Source: Flavobacteriaceae bacterium PS02336 (GTDB taxonomy: Bacteria; Bacteroidota; Bacteroidia; Flavobacteriales; Flavobacteriaceae). Taken from it: a DNA stretch of 64,000 nucleotides. The notes beneath the pieces were generated by a model. That model made no database searches and was not told the DNA's origin. It was given only the letters and a program-made list of their open reading frames with translations. The stretch lies in contig JASCOF010000001.1 of NCBI GenBank assembly GCA_029960065.1, positions 930,001 through 994,000 of the forward strand, written 5' to 3'. The translations under genes and the position numbers were made by a program. Of this stretch, positions 31,046 through 39,569 are shown piece by piece; position 1 is the stretch's first letter, and each line of letters begins with the position of its first letter.

Positions 31046-31516
31046 TTAACAGCATCCTGAATCTGGTGTACAGCAAGAAGCATTGTCCTGCAATCCTTTC
31101 AAAACTATTTTTTGCTTTTGAGTTGGAATTCCGCACGAATCCTGAGCTAAACAAGCTGTTGTTTTGTTTTTAAGAACAAAGTTTTTTCCATTAAAATCCA
31201 AATCATATTTTCCAATGGTTTGGTTTTGGTATTCCACTTCGATTTCAAGATTTTTAATACCCAGTTTATCTTCAGAAAGCTGAATGATATGGAGTAATTT
31301 ATTTGGTTTTAAACGATGCTCGAAATCATCTGCATTCCAAAGCTGAAAGTTTACTACTTCTTCATTTCTAATCACACCGCCGCAATCAATAAAGTTTTTA
31401 GTAATCATTCCGACTTCCGTTACATGGAAATGTTCCGGAACAAAAGTTCCGTTTTCCAATTGAAATTCAACATTCTCTAATGTTGGTAAAATTTGTTTTA
31501 TTTCTGCTAATTTCAT
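31046..31516 (-). CDS. DUF6428 family protein, Cys-rich tail
   Basis: This is a 156-residue cytoplasmic protein of the family often found in Bacteroidota ars operons (DUF6428; assigned from memory of the family). Cys residues are Cys45, Cys122, Cys128, Cys148, Cys149, Cys155 and Cys156, with the tail ending SGCC. The paired Cys suggest binding of arsenite or another soft metal, but this is inference. It lies between the ArsR-type regulator and the 41-residue protein. A copy of the putative ArsR operator lies 23 bases upstream of its start. Confidence 0.8.
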   Translation of the reverse strand: MKLAEIKQILPTLENVEFQLENGTFVPEHFHVTEVGMITKNFIDCGGVIRNEEVVNFQLWNADDFEHRLKPNKLLHIIQLSEDKLGIKNLEIEVEYQNQTIGKYDLDFNGKNFVLKNKTTACLAQDSCGIPTQKQKIVLKGLQDNASCCTPDSGCC

Positions 31517-31538
31517 GTTGTTTTTTTATTGGTTAAAT

Positions 31539-31552
31539 GCAATATTACGATA
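31539..31552. promoter_or_regulatory. Second copy of the putative ArsR operator
   Basis: The 14-base sequence GCAATATTACGATA between the regulator gene and the DUF6428 gene is identical to 31920-31933 upstream of the regulator gene, suggesting a second ArsR-controlled site inside the operon. Confidence 0.5.
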
Positions 31553-31572
31553 TAGGTTTTCAAAAAAATGTC

Positions 31573-31899
31573 TTAACAGCATTTTGATTTTGACAGGTTT
31601 TGAGTGATATTTAAAAAGTAAGCATTTAGAATTTCTATAGCTTTTTCATCGATACAATAACAAATGGAGTTTCCTGAGATGTTTCCTTTAATGATTCCGG
31701 CATTTTTAAGTTCTTTTAAATGCTGAGAAACGGTGGGCTGTGCCAGCGGAAGCTCATTTACGATATCACCGCAAATACATTCATTTACTTTTAGTAAGTA
31801 TTCTAAAATGGCAATTCTAGCAGGATGTCCCAATGCTTTTGCAATAGTTGCAATCTGGTTTTGTGCAGCTGTAAAATGTTCGGTTTTAGTGGCTCCCAT
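31573..31899 (-). CDS. arsR: ArsR/SmtB family metalloregulator
   Basis: This 108-residue winged-helix repressor responds to metal or arsenite and controls the ars operon. It has the GHPARIAILEYL helix, the metal-site segment ECICGDIV (Cys41 and Cys43, the CxC of the alpha-3 type) and the recognition helix LAQPTVSQHLKELKNAGI. Further Cys occur at 80, 82, 107 and 108. It is the first gene of the minus-strand operon and is preceded by a palindrome at 31914-31927. Confidence 0.93.
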   Translation of the reverse strand: MGATKTEHFTAAQNQIATIAKALGHPARIAILEYLLKVNECICGDIVNELPLAQPTVSQHLKELKNAGIIKGNISGNSICYCIDEKAIEILNAYFLNITQNLSKSKCC

Positions 31900-31913
31900 T
31901 TTTTAATTAATTT

Positions 31914-31933
31914 AATATTGCAATATTACGATA
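31914..31933. promoter_or_regulatory. Candidate ArsR operator (14-bp palindrome)
   Basis: AATATTGCAATATT (31914-31927) is a perfect palindrome 15 bases upstream of the regulator start. Its right part extends into GCAATATTACGATA (31920-31933), repeated at 31539-31552. Confidence 0.6.
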
Positions 31934-32012
31934 ATAAATTTAAATGTGATGAAAAATACTGAAGAATTTATAGTAAGTTTCTTTTTTTACGTCAAATTAA
32001 TTAAGAATATTC

Positions 32013-32042
32013 TTGTCAATTAAGGCAAAGTAATTATATTTA
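32013..32042 (+). promoter_or_regulatory. Possible promoter of the TlpA-like gene
   Basis: A TTG (32013-32015), a 19-base spacer and TATATTTA (32035-32042) approximate the Bacteroidota TTG / TAnnTTTG promoter, about 74 bases before the start codon. Confidence 0.45.
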
Positions 32043-32115
32043 CCTAGACTTTTAAATCATTAATTTTAAATGGTTTAAAAAGCAAAACTAACTAACCAAA
32101 CCAACCAGAAACAAG

Positions 32116-33408
32116 ATGCCTAAACTCAAAAAAGTTCTTTTGTTTTTACTGATTTCGACAGCTTCATTTGCACAGCAGATTACCATTAAATATGTCGGAA
32201 ATAAAGAAATTGTTATAAATCTAACCTCGCAGTCAAGAGAAAATATTTACGATAGAGCAGTTCTCAGTTTAAATAATCGAGAATTAAAAGTCGATAATAA
32301 TTCTGCTATATTTTGTAATGATATAAATAGAGGTACTTCTATTTATGCATCTCCAAATGAAACTCTAGAATTTGATATTGACGAAAAAGGCTTAATCCAT
32401 TATTCTTGTACAGAAAATCCAATTCGTAAGTCGGAATCGGAATTTTTAAATGAGTCTTTTACTAAATACGGTTCAACTAAAAATCTTCCGAGTTACAATC
32501 AGCTGAAAGTGATTATGGCATCTGCCAAACTCAACTCTTATTTTGACAAAGATTACCTTAAAGAGCAAGAGTTATTGGAGACGTATTATAAAGAAAACAA
32601 ACTTTCTAAGGAGTTTTACGAATATTTTACTGCTACGTATTGGAGTTTGACTTTATACAATGCTTTAGAAGTTAAACCTTTAAATCCAGCCACATTTGCC
32701 GCAATAGAAGAGAGTTTCGATCAGGCTGCTATTTTACTTGATATACAGGCTTACAGAGAGCTTGTTGAGAATTATGTCAAAAAACGAATGAACTTTTTAG
32801 GTTTAACAAAAACTCTTCCTAATGTACTAAATTTTATTTCTTCAAATTTTAAAAATCAAGCTATTATTGATTATCTATTGTACATCAATATATATTATCC
32901 TGTAAATAACAGAGATCAAAAAGTTCCATTTGATGCAAAAGCGCTGGAAATATTTAGAAACAACTGTAAAAATCAAGTTTTTGTTTCCAATATTGAAGAG
33001 GAGTTAAAACCAGCAGCAACGCCTTTAGTTCTAAAAGATATAGTCAAAAAACACGAAGGAAAACTGGTTTTGATCGATTTCTGGGCTTCTTGGTGTATGC
33101 CTTGCCGAGAAGAACTTCCGAGTGAAAAGAAACTGATGGAAAAATATAAAGACGTAGCTTTTATCTTTATTTCTATTGATAAAAGTGCAGCCTCATGGCA
33201 AAAAGCAATGTCGCAGCACCAAGATATTTTGAATAAAGAAAACAGTCTTCTTATTGCTAAATCTGATAAAGATGAGTTATTAAAGCAGATAAATGTAACT
33301 ACAATTCCACGTTATGTATTGCTGGGGAAAGATGGGAAAATCATTCATAAAGATACGCCAAGACCTTCTACACCTGAAATTGAAACGTTGATAGAGAAGT
33401 ATTTATGA
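32116..33408 (+). CDS. Periplasmic TlpA/ResA-like thioredoxin-fold protein
   Basis: This 430-residue protein has a signal peptide ending near residue 20 (ASFAQQ). The first two thirds are a helical region of unknown function; the C-terminal third is a thioredoxin fold with DFWASWCMPCREE, active-site Cys327 and Cys330, and a TTIPRYVLLG cis-Pro segment. It is of the large Bacteroidota TlpA-like class, probably a disulfide reductase or isomerase in the periplasm. The large N-terminal region suggests a specific partner. It stands alone, 400 bases before the vitamin B12 operon. Confidence 0.88.
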   Translation: MPKLKKVLLFLLISTASFAQQITIKYVGNKEIVINLTSQSRENIYDRAVLSLNNRELKVDNNSAIFCNDINRGTSIYASPNETLEFDIDEKGLIHYSCTENPIRKSESEFLNESFTKYGSTKNLPSYNQLKVIMASAKLNSYFDKDYLKEQELLETYYKENKLSKEFYEYFTATYWSLTLYNALEVKPLNPATFAAIEESFDQAAILLDIQAYRELVENYVKKRMNFLGLTKTLPNVLNFISSNFKNQAIIDYLLYINIYYPVNNRDQKVPFDAKALEIFRNNCKNQVFVSNIEEELKPAATPLVLKDIVKKHEGKLVLIDFWASWCMPCREELPSEKKLMEKYKDVAFIFISIDKSAASWQKAMSQHQDILNKENSLLIAKSDKDELLKQINVTTIPRYVLLGKDGKIIHKDTPRPSTPEIETLIEKYL

Positions 33409-33472
33409 TGCTATAAAGTCTATTATATTCATCTCACTTCATTTTTTATTTTGTAAAAAAGTTCTTTCGAAC

Positions 33473-33503
33473 TTGCAGACCCATTATAAGCATCCTATAT
33501 TTG
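33473..33503 (+). promoter_or_regulatory. Promoter of the B12 operon
   Basis: TTG (33473-33475), a 20-base spacer and TATATTTG (33496-33503) match the Bacteroidota promoter form. The predicted transcription start near 33510 coincides with the 5' edge of the riboswitch, which supports both calls. Confidence 0.6.
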
Positions 33504-33509
33504 CGGCTG

Positions 33510-33690
33510 ATTTTGGTCTGTTTTTTCGTCAGAAAAAATAGTTAAAAGGGAATCAGGTGCAAATCCTGAACAGACCCGCTACTGTAAGTTCTACACAAAA
33601 TCTTTAAACATTACTAATGCCATTGTTCCGATTTACGGGATGAGAAGGCCGTTTAAAGATGGAACAAGTCAGGAGACCTGCCACGATCAC
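33510..33690 (+). ncRNA. Cobalamin (B12) riboswitch
   Basis: The aptamer is recognised by the core from the GGGAATCAGGTG start at 33548 to ACCCGCTACTGTAA (ending 33587) and by the B12-box AAGTCAGGAGACCTGCC (33666-33682). Together these are diagnostic for the cobalamin riboswitch class. It lies at the 5' end of the leader of a BtuB-like receptor operon, which is the usual target: high B12 should switch expression off. A small hairpin (33735-33758) follows. The likely output is translational rather than termination, because the next hairpin buries the start codon. Confidence 0.95.
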
Positions 33691-33777
33691 ATAGTTTAAA
33701 ACTTTCGTGGTATGAAGTTGATGACAAAGATAATGACCAGCTGTTTTGCAGCGGGGTCAATTCTACGTTTGTATAAG

Positions 33778-33811
33778 CATCACAGAAAGTTGATTTAATT
33801 CAATTGTGATG
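33778..33811 (+). promoter_or_regulatory. Hairpin sequestering the BtuB start codon
   Basis: CATCACA (33778-33784) pairs perfectly with TGTGATG (33805-33811), whose last three bases are the ATG start codon of the receptor. An inner TTGA/TCAA stem (33790-33793 with 33800-33803) extends it. It probably acts as the expression platform that blocks ribosome access. Confidence 0.55.
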
Positions 33812-35857
33812 TATAATTTGAAAAAAACTTTACTTACCGTTTTTATTTTAGGTTTTCCTTTTTGGCTTCATGCACAAACTGAGAAAGACAGCTCGCGTGT
33901 TTTAAAAGAAGTTGTTTTAAAAGGAAAACCGTATCAGGAGGTTATTCCTGTACAAAGTCTCTCTGGCGTTCTGCTCGAAAAAATGGCGAGTCATAATGTC
34001 GCAGATGCGCTTCGTTATTTTGCTGGAACTCAAATTAAAGATTATGGAGGAGTCGGTGGTTTAAAAACCGTTGATGTCCGCAATATGGGAACGCATCATG
34101 TTGGTGTTTTTTATGACGGAATCCAGCTTGGAAATGCCCAGAACGGAGTGACAGATCTCGGGAAATATTCGCTTGACGATATGGAATCACTTACGATGTA
34201 CAATGGTCAGAAAAGTGAAATTTTCCAGTCGGCTAAAGATTTTGCTTCGGCTTCAGCCATTTACTTAAAAACAAAACGTCCTGTTTTTGTTGGTGATAAA
34301 AAGACAAATTTATTGGTTCGCTACAAAACCATGTCCATCAATTATCATGATCCGAGTTTTAGATGGGAACAAAAACTGAGCGATAAAGTCAGCATGAGTG
34401 TCAGTTCAGAATACATTAAATCTAACGGACAATATAAATTTAGATACAAAAGAAAAAATCTAGACGGAACTACTGCTTACGACACAACAGCCACAAGATG
34501 GAACAGCGATATTGAAGCACTCCGATTTGAATCTGGTTTGTACGGAAAAATAAACAAAGGTTCTTGGGATGCCAAAGTTTATTATTATGATTCTGAAAGA
34601 GGTGCGCCAGGTGCCATTGTAGAAAACAAATTTAGAGACGGTTTCCGACAGTTTGATAAGAATTTTTTCGGACAGGCTTTTTTAACGAAAGACGTTTCAG
34701 AGAAATATAAATTTCAATTAAAAGGAAAATTTGCCTACGATTATACACATTACATTGCCCGTGATACAACAAATGTTTTAGGCGAAACAGTAACCGAAGG
34801 CGTTCAGTCTGATGATAGTTATTATCAGCAGGAAACGTATTTTTCGGCAGTGAATATGTACAGCATTTTACCTGCTTGGGATGTTTCACTTTCGACCGAT
34901 TTTCAATACAATAAATTAAACGCCACAAGAAGAGGAATCCAGACACAGTTTTCTTTTCCGCAGCGTTATACGGCATTGGTTTCTTTGGCAACTTCTTTTC
35001 GATATGAAGGTTTTAAAGTTTTAGGAAACGTATTAGGAACAAGAGTTATCGAAGAAGTAAAATACAACGCCAAAGCGCCCAACAAAACCGAATTTACGCC
35101 TGCATTATTTCTCGGTTATACGCCGTTTAAGAAATACGATTTCAATCTGAGAGCGTTTGCCAAACGTATTTTTAGAATGCCCACTTTCAACGATTTGTAT
35201 TATACAATGGTCGGTTCAAGCACTTTGCGTCCAGAATATATGAACCAATATGATGTTGGTTTTACCTATAATTTTCCTGTACAAGAAAGCTTTCTGGATA
35301 AATTCTCCATTCAGGCAGATGGTTATTATACCTATACAAAAGACAAAATTGTAGCCGCGCCGACAGGGAACTTATTCCGTTGGATGATGACCAATATTGG
35401 GCAGGTAAAAGGAAAAGGGATTGAAACTGTAGTGAATTTAGGAACTCATATTCATAAAGTAAATCTGGATGCGAATTTGACTTATACCTATTCGCAAAGC
35501 CAGGATTTTACCAAAGTTTCTGGTTTACAAATGTCTTCTTATGGCGATCAGATTCCGTACACGCCTTGGCACAGCGGTTCTGGAATTTTAAACGCGGGTT
35601 ACGAAACGTGGAATTTCAATTACAGTTTTATATACGTTGGAAAACGCTACAACGGAAACGTCAACAATATCAAAGTGAATGAAGTACAGCCGTGGTACAC
35701 GCACGATCTGGCGGTTCAAAAATCTTTCATTTTTAACAAATACAAATTAAATGCAACGATAGAAGTAAACAATGCATTCAATCAGCACTACGAAGTGATT
35801 TACAATTATCCGATGCCGGGCAGAACATTCAAATTTATAATTGGTTTTGAGTTATGA
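33809..35857 (+). CDS. btuB: TonB-dependent vitamin B12 receptor (BtuB-like)
   Basis: This 682-residue outer-membrane receptor, ATG at 33809 (an adjacent GTG is possible), has a signal peptide ending near WLHAQ. The plug domain is seen at about residues 40-160 (VADALRYFAGTQIKDYGGVGGLKTVDVRNMGTHHVGVFYDGIQLGNAQ), then a 22-strand-type barrel ending in a terminal Leu after PGRTFKFIIGFEL. Assignment to cobalamin rests on the riboswitch immediately upstream and the BtuG-like partner next to it; the sequence alone would only say TonB receptor. It overlaps the next gene by four bases (ATGA). Confidence 0.9.
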   Translation: MYNLKKTLLTVFILGFPFWLHAQTEKDSSRVLKEVVLKGKPYQEVIPVQSLSGVLLEKMASHNVADALRYFAGTQIKDYGGVGGLKTVDVRNMGTHHVGVFYDGIQLGNAQNGVTDLGKYSLDDMESLTMYNGQKSEIFQSAKDFASASAIYLKTKRPVFVGDKKTNLLVRYKTMSINYHDPSFRWEQKLSDKVSMSVSSEYIKSNGQYKFRYKRKNLDGTTAYDTTATRWNSDIEALRFESGLYGKINKGSWDAKVYYYDSERGAPGAIVENKFRDGFRQFDKNFFGQAFLTKDVSEKYKFQLKGKFAYDYTHYIARDTTNVLGETVTEGVQSDDSYYQQETYFSAVNMYSILPAWDVSLSTDFQYNKLNATRRGIQTQFSFPQRYTALVSLATSFRYEGFKVLGNVLGTRVIEEVKYNAKAPNKTEFTPALFLGYTPFKKYDFNLRAFAKRIFRMPTFNDLYYTMVGSSTLRPEYMNQYDVGFTYNFPVQESFLDKFSIQADGYYTYTKDKIVAAPTGNLFRWMMTNIGQVKGKGIETVVNLGTHIHKVNLDANLTYTYSQSQDFTKVSGLQMSSYGDQIPYTPWHSGSGILNAGYETWNFNYSFIYVGKRYNGNVNNIKVNEVQPWYTHDLAVQKSFIFNKYKLNATIEVNNAFNQHYEVIYNYPMPGRTFKFIIGFEL

Positions 35858-36999
35858 AAAAGGGATTTACAAAAATAATAATCGGCTTATTTACAGCTGT
35901 TATATTGGTTTCCTGTCGAGAAGATGAAACCATATTTCTGTCTTCAGATACCAATGTTGCCGTGCCGACAAGTGAGGGAAATATTGAAGGTTTTTATCTG
36001 CTGAACGAAGGAAACATGGGAATGAACCGCGCCAGTATTGACGTTTTCAATTCCAGAACAGGAAATTATACGACCGATGTTTATTCAGAACGAAATCCGT
36101 CAGTTGTAAAAGAACTGGGCGATGTTGGAAACGATATTCAAATCTATGGCAATAAGGTTTATGCCGTTATAAATGTTTCCAATAAAGTAGAAGTTTTAGA
36201 AAAATGGACCGCCAAACGAATTAAGAAAATTGACATTCCAAACTGCCGTTATGTGACTTTTTACAAAGATAAAGCTTATGTAAGTTCCTATTCTGGACCA
36301 GTTGCGATTAATCCGAATGCCGAAATTGGTTTTGTTGCCGAAATTGATACGACTTCATTAGAAATAAAAAGAAAAGTAACCGTTGGTTATCAGCCGGAAC
36401 AAATGATTGTGCATAACGGAAAACTGTATGTAGCGAACTCAGGCGGTTATCGTGTTCCAAATTACGACCGAACGGTTTCGGTAATTGATTTAGAGACTTT
36501 TACAGAAATCAAAAAAATAGATGTTGGTATTAATCTCTACAGCATGGAGATTGACAGCCGAGGCGATATTTATGTGAGTTCACGAGGCGATTATTACAAC
36601 ACCTCTCCGAATCTTTTTGTAATTGATACCAAAACAGACGAGAAGAAAATGCAGCTCGATATTCCGGCTTTAGGAATGTGTCTGGTCGATGATCTGCTTT
36701 ATTATTACAGTGTTTCTTGGAGTTATCTCACGAACAGCAACAAGATTACGTACGGAATTTTGGATACTAAAACCAAAAAAATAATCAGCGATAAAATCAT
36801 TACCGACGGAACAGACAAAAAAATCATGATTCCGTACGGACTTCAGGTCAATCCAGAAACCAAAGAAATTTATATAACCGATGCTCAGAATTATGTTGTA
36901 ACAGGTTATATCTACTGTTTTACGCCAGACGGCAGATTAAAATGGAAAACTACAGCGGGAAATATTCCGGCGCATATTGCTTTTATAACCAAAAAATAA
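35854..36999 (+). CDS. btuG: BtuG-like beta-propeller surface lipoprotein
   Basis: This is a 381-residue YncE-like seven-bladed propeller with a lipoprotein signal (acylated Cys21, ILVSC then RED). Propeller repeats include SRTGNYTTDVYSERN, DKAYVSSYSG, NGKLYVANSGGY, TVSVIDLETF, RGDIYVSSRGDY and KEIYITDAQNY. In Bacteroides the BtuG lipoprotein, also a propeller, sits on BtuB and captures B12 from outside the cell. Here the gene overlaps btuB by four bases, so a 1:1 partner role is likely. The B12 contacts themselves were not checked. Confidence 0.85.
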   Translation: MKKGFTKIIIGLFTAVILVSCREDETIFLSSDTNVAVPTSEGNIEGFYLLNEGNMGMNRASIDVFNSRTGNYTTDVYSERNPSVVKELGDVGNDIQIYGNKVYAVINVSNKVEVLEKWTAKRIKKIDIPNCRYVTFYKDKAYVSSYSGPVAINPNAEIGFVAEIDTTSLEIKRKVTVGYQPEQMIVHNGKLYVANSGGYRVPNYDRTVSVIDLETFTEIKKIDVGINLYSMEIDSRGDIYVSSRGDYYNTSPNLFVIDTKTDEKKMQLDIPALGMCLVDDLLYYYSVSWSYLTNSNKITYGILDTKTKKIISDKIITDGTDKKIMIPYGLQVNPETKEIYITDAQNYVVTGYIYCFTPDGRLKWKTTAGNIPAHIAFITKK

Positions 37000-37004
37000 A
37001 AAAT

Positions 37005-38288
37005 ATGAATCAGAGATTTTTAAAGTTTTATCGAATTATAGTATTGGCTCTTTTCGCAATGCTATTGATAAACTGTTCGGGCGGTGATAATGACAATCCA
37101 GATTCTGGTGGAGAACCTATAACGAACGAATTTAAAACGCAGCGATTTTCGATTATTATTTTGAGCGCTAAAACAAATGTCAGCGCAGATGCCCTTTACA
37201 ATTGGACAGTTGAAAATGTTTCTTCAGAAAATTATGCTTTGGTAAACACCACTTCAAAAGAAGCATTATTTGCAGCAACGGCGGAAGGAACATTTGAGTT
37301 TAAAGTTGTGATTACAGATAAAGGAACAACGCAGAATCAAAAAGTTACAGTTGTTGTAACTGCTGAAACTAAAGAATTAAAAACTTTTATTTCTAAAGTT
37401 TTCGAATTTAAACCAGCGCCAGGACAGTTTGTAAACGACCTTCCTGTCGCAAATGACGGCGACTCGGCTGATCGTATTTTAACAAGAGCCAATTCGTATT
37501 TGGCGAAGAAAAACGGTGATCTTATTTCACTTGGTGCTTTTGGTGGTTATGTGGTTTTTGGTTTTGACCACAGTATTGTGAACCTAAAAGGGAAACGTGA
37601 TTTTAGAGTTTTAGGAAATGCTTTCTGGGCAGAAGCCAATCCGAATCAGAATGCGGAATTGCGCGGCGGAAGCAGTGAAGCGGGAATTATAATGGTTTCT
37701 TATGACAAAAATAAAAACGGACTTCCGGATGACGAATGGTATGAAATTGAAGGTGCAGGCCACAAAATGGAAAAAACCATCCGCAACTACGAAATAACGT
37801 ATTACAGACCAGATCCTAATAAAATTCCCGTTCCCGGCGGCGGAACGGGAACGGTTACTTTTACCGATTTAGAATACATCTACTGGAAAGATAATCAGGG
37901 AAAAGACGGTTATCTGGCGCAGAATAATGCTTACAACCATTCCTTAGAATATTGGCCGAAATGGCTGAAAGACCAATCTTCTATTACTTTCAAAGGAACA
38001 AGACTGCCAGACAATGCTGTTGACGAAAGCGGCAACGGAAGTTATTATGTTCAATATGCTTTTTTATACGGTTACGCGGATAATGCTCCAAATACTGATG
38101 ACGATTCGGCAATCGACATTGATTGGGCAATTGACAGCAGCGGAAAAAAAGTACAGCTTCCGGCAATAGATTTTGTAAAAGTATACAACGGACTTAATCA
38201 GCAGGCGGGCTGGCTCGGCGAAACTTCAACCGAAATTATGGGGGCTTCAGACCTGCATCTTTTGGGAGAAAATATTCCAACGAGATAA
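37005..38288 (+). CDS. Surface lipoprotein paralogue 1 of the B12 operon
   Basis: This is a 427-residue lipoprotein from the ATG at 37005; the longer frame from 36942 overlaps the btuG-like gene and is unlikely. The lipobox is LLINCSGGD. A PKD-like domain follows at about 35-110, then a large beta-rich domain. Shared blocks with the next two genes are KVFEFKPAPGQFVND, FGGYVVFGFDHSIVN, YDKNKNGLPDDEWYEI (an EF-hand-like D-x-N-x-N-G-x-x-D-D-E loop) and DIDWAIDSSGKKVQLPAIDFVKVYN. I know of no established function. The context suggests binding or handing over cobalamin or a related corrinoid at the cell surface. Confidence 0.82.
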   Translation: MNQRFLKFYRIIVLALFAMLLINCSGGDNDNPDSGGEPITNEFKTQRFSIIILSAKTNVSADALYNWTVENVSSENYALVNTTSKEALFAATAEGTFEFKVVITDKGTTQNQKVTVVVTAETKELKTFISKVFEFKPAPGQFVNDLPVANDGDSADRILTRANSYLAKKNGDLISLGAFGGYVVFGFDHSIVNLKGKRDFRVLGNAFWAEANPNQNAELRGGSSEAGIIMVSYDKNKNGLPDDEWYEIEGAGHKMEKTIRNYEITYYRPDPNKIPVPGGGTGTVTFTDLEYIYWKDNQGKDGYLAQNNAYNHSLEYWPKWLKDQSSITFKGTRLPDNAVDESGNGSYYVQYAFLYGYADNAPNTDDDSAIDIDWAIDSSGKKVQLPAIDFVKVYNGLNQQAGWLGETSTEIMGASDLHLLGENIPTR

Positions 38289-38326
38289 TTTTAACTAGTA
38301 TCAAATCAATTTATTATAATCATTTT

Positions 38327-39565
38327 ATGAAAAAAAAAGTTACCCAATTTTTATTGCTGGCATTTGCATTCGCCTTTGTTGGATGCAGCAGTGATGACAA
38401 AGATGAAAACGAGAATGTGATCGACATTACGCTTCAGGAAAAATACGAAACACCAACCTTTACGGTTTTAGATATCACAGCTTCAGATGCTGGAGCAACT
38501 GCTAAATACGAGTGGATAATGACTAAAAATCCAGTAAATCAAGTAACAGATTCGGTTGTTGGAAGTACTAAAGATCTTCGATTTACGGCTATTTATGCAG
38601 GTTCTTATGAATTTACCTTAAACGTAACAGATGCTGCTAAAAAAGGAAGTAAAAGCACTGTTGTTACGGTTGTAAATGAAGCTTCAAATTTCAATCCGTA
38701 CATCACTCGAATTTTTGATTTTGATCCTGCACCGGGAATGTTTGCCAATGATATTTATAAAGAGGGCAACACGAAGGAAGAGGTAATGAAAACAGCTTTA
38801 GGCAGAATCAACGAAACCAATGTAGGTTATTTATTAGACTTAGGCGGTTTTGGTGGTTCTATCGTTGTTGGGTTTGACCATACAGTAGTGAATGTTCCGG
38901 GAGTAAGTGATTTTAAAGTGTATGGAGGAGATGTTACAAATCCGACCGCTGCCAAAGCAAATCCGCCCGCACCGGGATTGATTTATGTGGCTTACGACAA
39001 AAATAAGAATGGAAAGCCAGATGCAGACGAGTGGTATGAAATTGCAGGAAGCCAGCACGCTAAAGCAACTACAGTTAAAAACTTCAAGGCTACTTATAAC
39101 AAAAAAGCAGCAGGAGAACCTTTGGTAACTTCAAGTGCTCTTTGGACAGATTATGAACATGTTTATTGTGAAAATAATAAAGGAGATAAATATTATTTAG
39201 CAAGACCAAGAGGTAAAAAAGAATTTTATCCATTGTGGGCAGCGCAGACTTCAGTGAGTTATGAAGGCTTAAAACTAGATGTAGATTTTAAAACAGCACG
39301 CGCTGGTCAAACAACATTGTGGTATTCGACACCGCCGGAATGGGGTTATGTAAATGCCATAAATCCTGATATCGATATTGACTGGGCGGTAGATAAAAAT
39401 GGGAATAAAGCCAATCTTCCAGGAATCGATTTTATAAAAGTAGTCAACTGCGTGAGCGAGCCAATGGGACTTTGCCAGCAGCAATCTTCTATGGCAGCTG
39501 TATTTGCAGGCGCCGGCGATCTTCATATCTTAAAAAAATACAATTTAAAACAAGCTAATAAATAA
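38327..39565 (+). CDS. Surface lipoprotein paralogue 2 of the B12 operon
   Basis: This is a 412-residue lipoprotein (FVGCSSDDKDE, Cys20; the acidic residues after Cys fit a surface-export signal). It has the same architecture as its neighbours: a PKD-like region at about 30-110, then IFDFDPAPGMFANDIY, LGGFGGSIVVGFDHTVVN, YDKNKNGKPDADEWYEIAG and DIDIDWAVDKNGNKANLPGIDFIKV. One feature differs: the C-terminal region holds two close Cys (NCVSEPMGLCQQQ). It begins 38 bases after paralogue 1 and ends 4 bases before paralogue 3. Confidence 0.82.
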   Translation: MKKKVTQFLLLAFAFAFVGCSSDDKDENENVIDITLQEKYETPTFTVLDITASDAGATAKYEWIMTKNPVNQVTDSVVGSTKDLRFTAIYAGSYEFTLNVTDAAKKGSKSTVVTVVNEASNFNPYITRIFDFDPAPGMFANDIYKEGNTKEEVMKTALGRINETNVGYLLDLGGFGGSIVVGFDHTVVNVPGVSDFKVYGGDVTNPTAAKANPPAPGLIYVAYDKNKNGKPDADEWYEIAGSQHAKATTVKNFKATYNKKAAGEPLVTSSALWTDYEHVYCENNKGDKYYLARPRGKKEFYPLWAAQTSVSYEGLKLDVDFKTARAGQTTLWYSTPPEWGYVNAINPDIDIDWAVDKNGNKANLPGIDFIKVVNCVSEPMGLCQQQSSMAAVFAGAGDLHILKKYNLKQANK

Positions 39566-39569
39566 GAAC

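Noticed and set aside
33735..33758. Hairpin in the B12 operon leader as a rho-independent terminator
   Set aside because: It is not followed by a run of T residues; start-codon masking further down is a better explanation for control.
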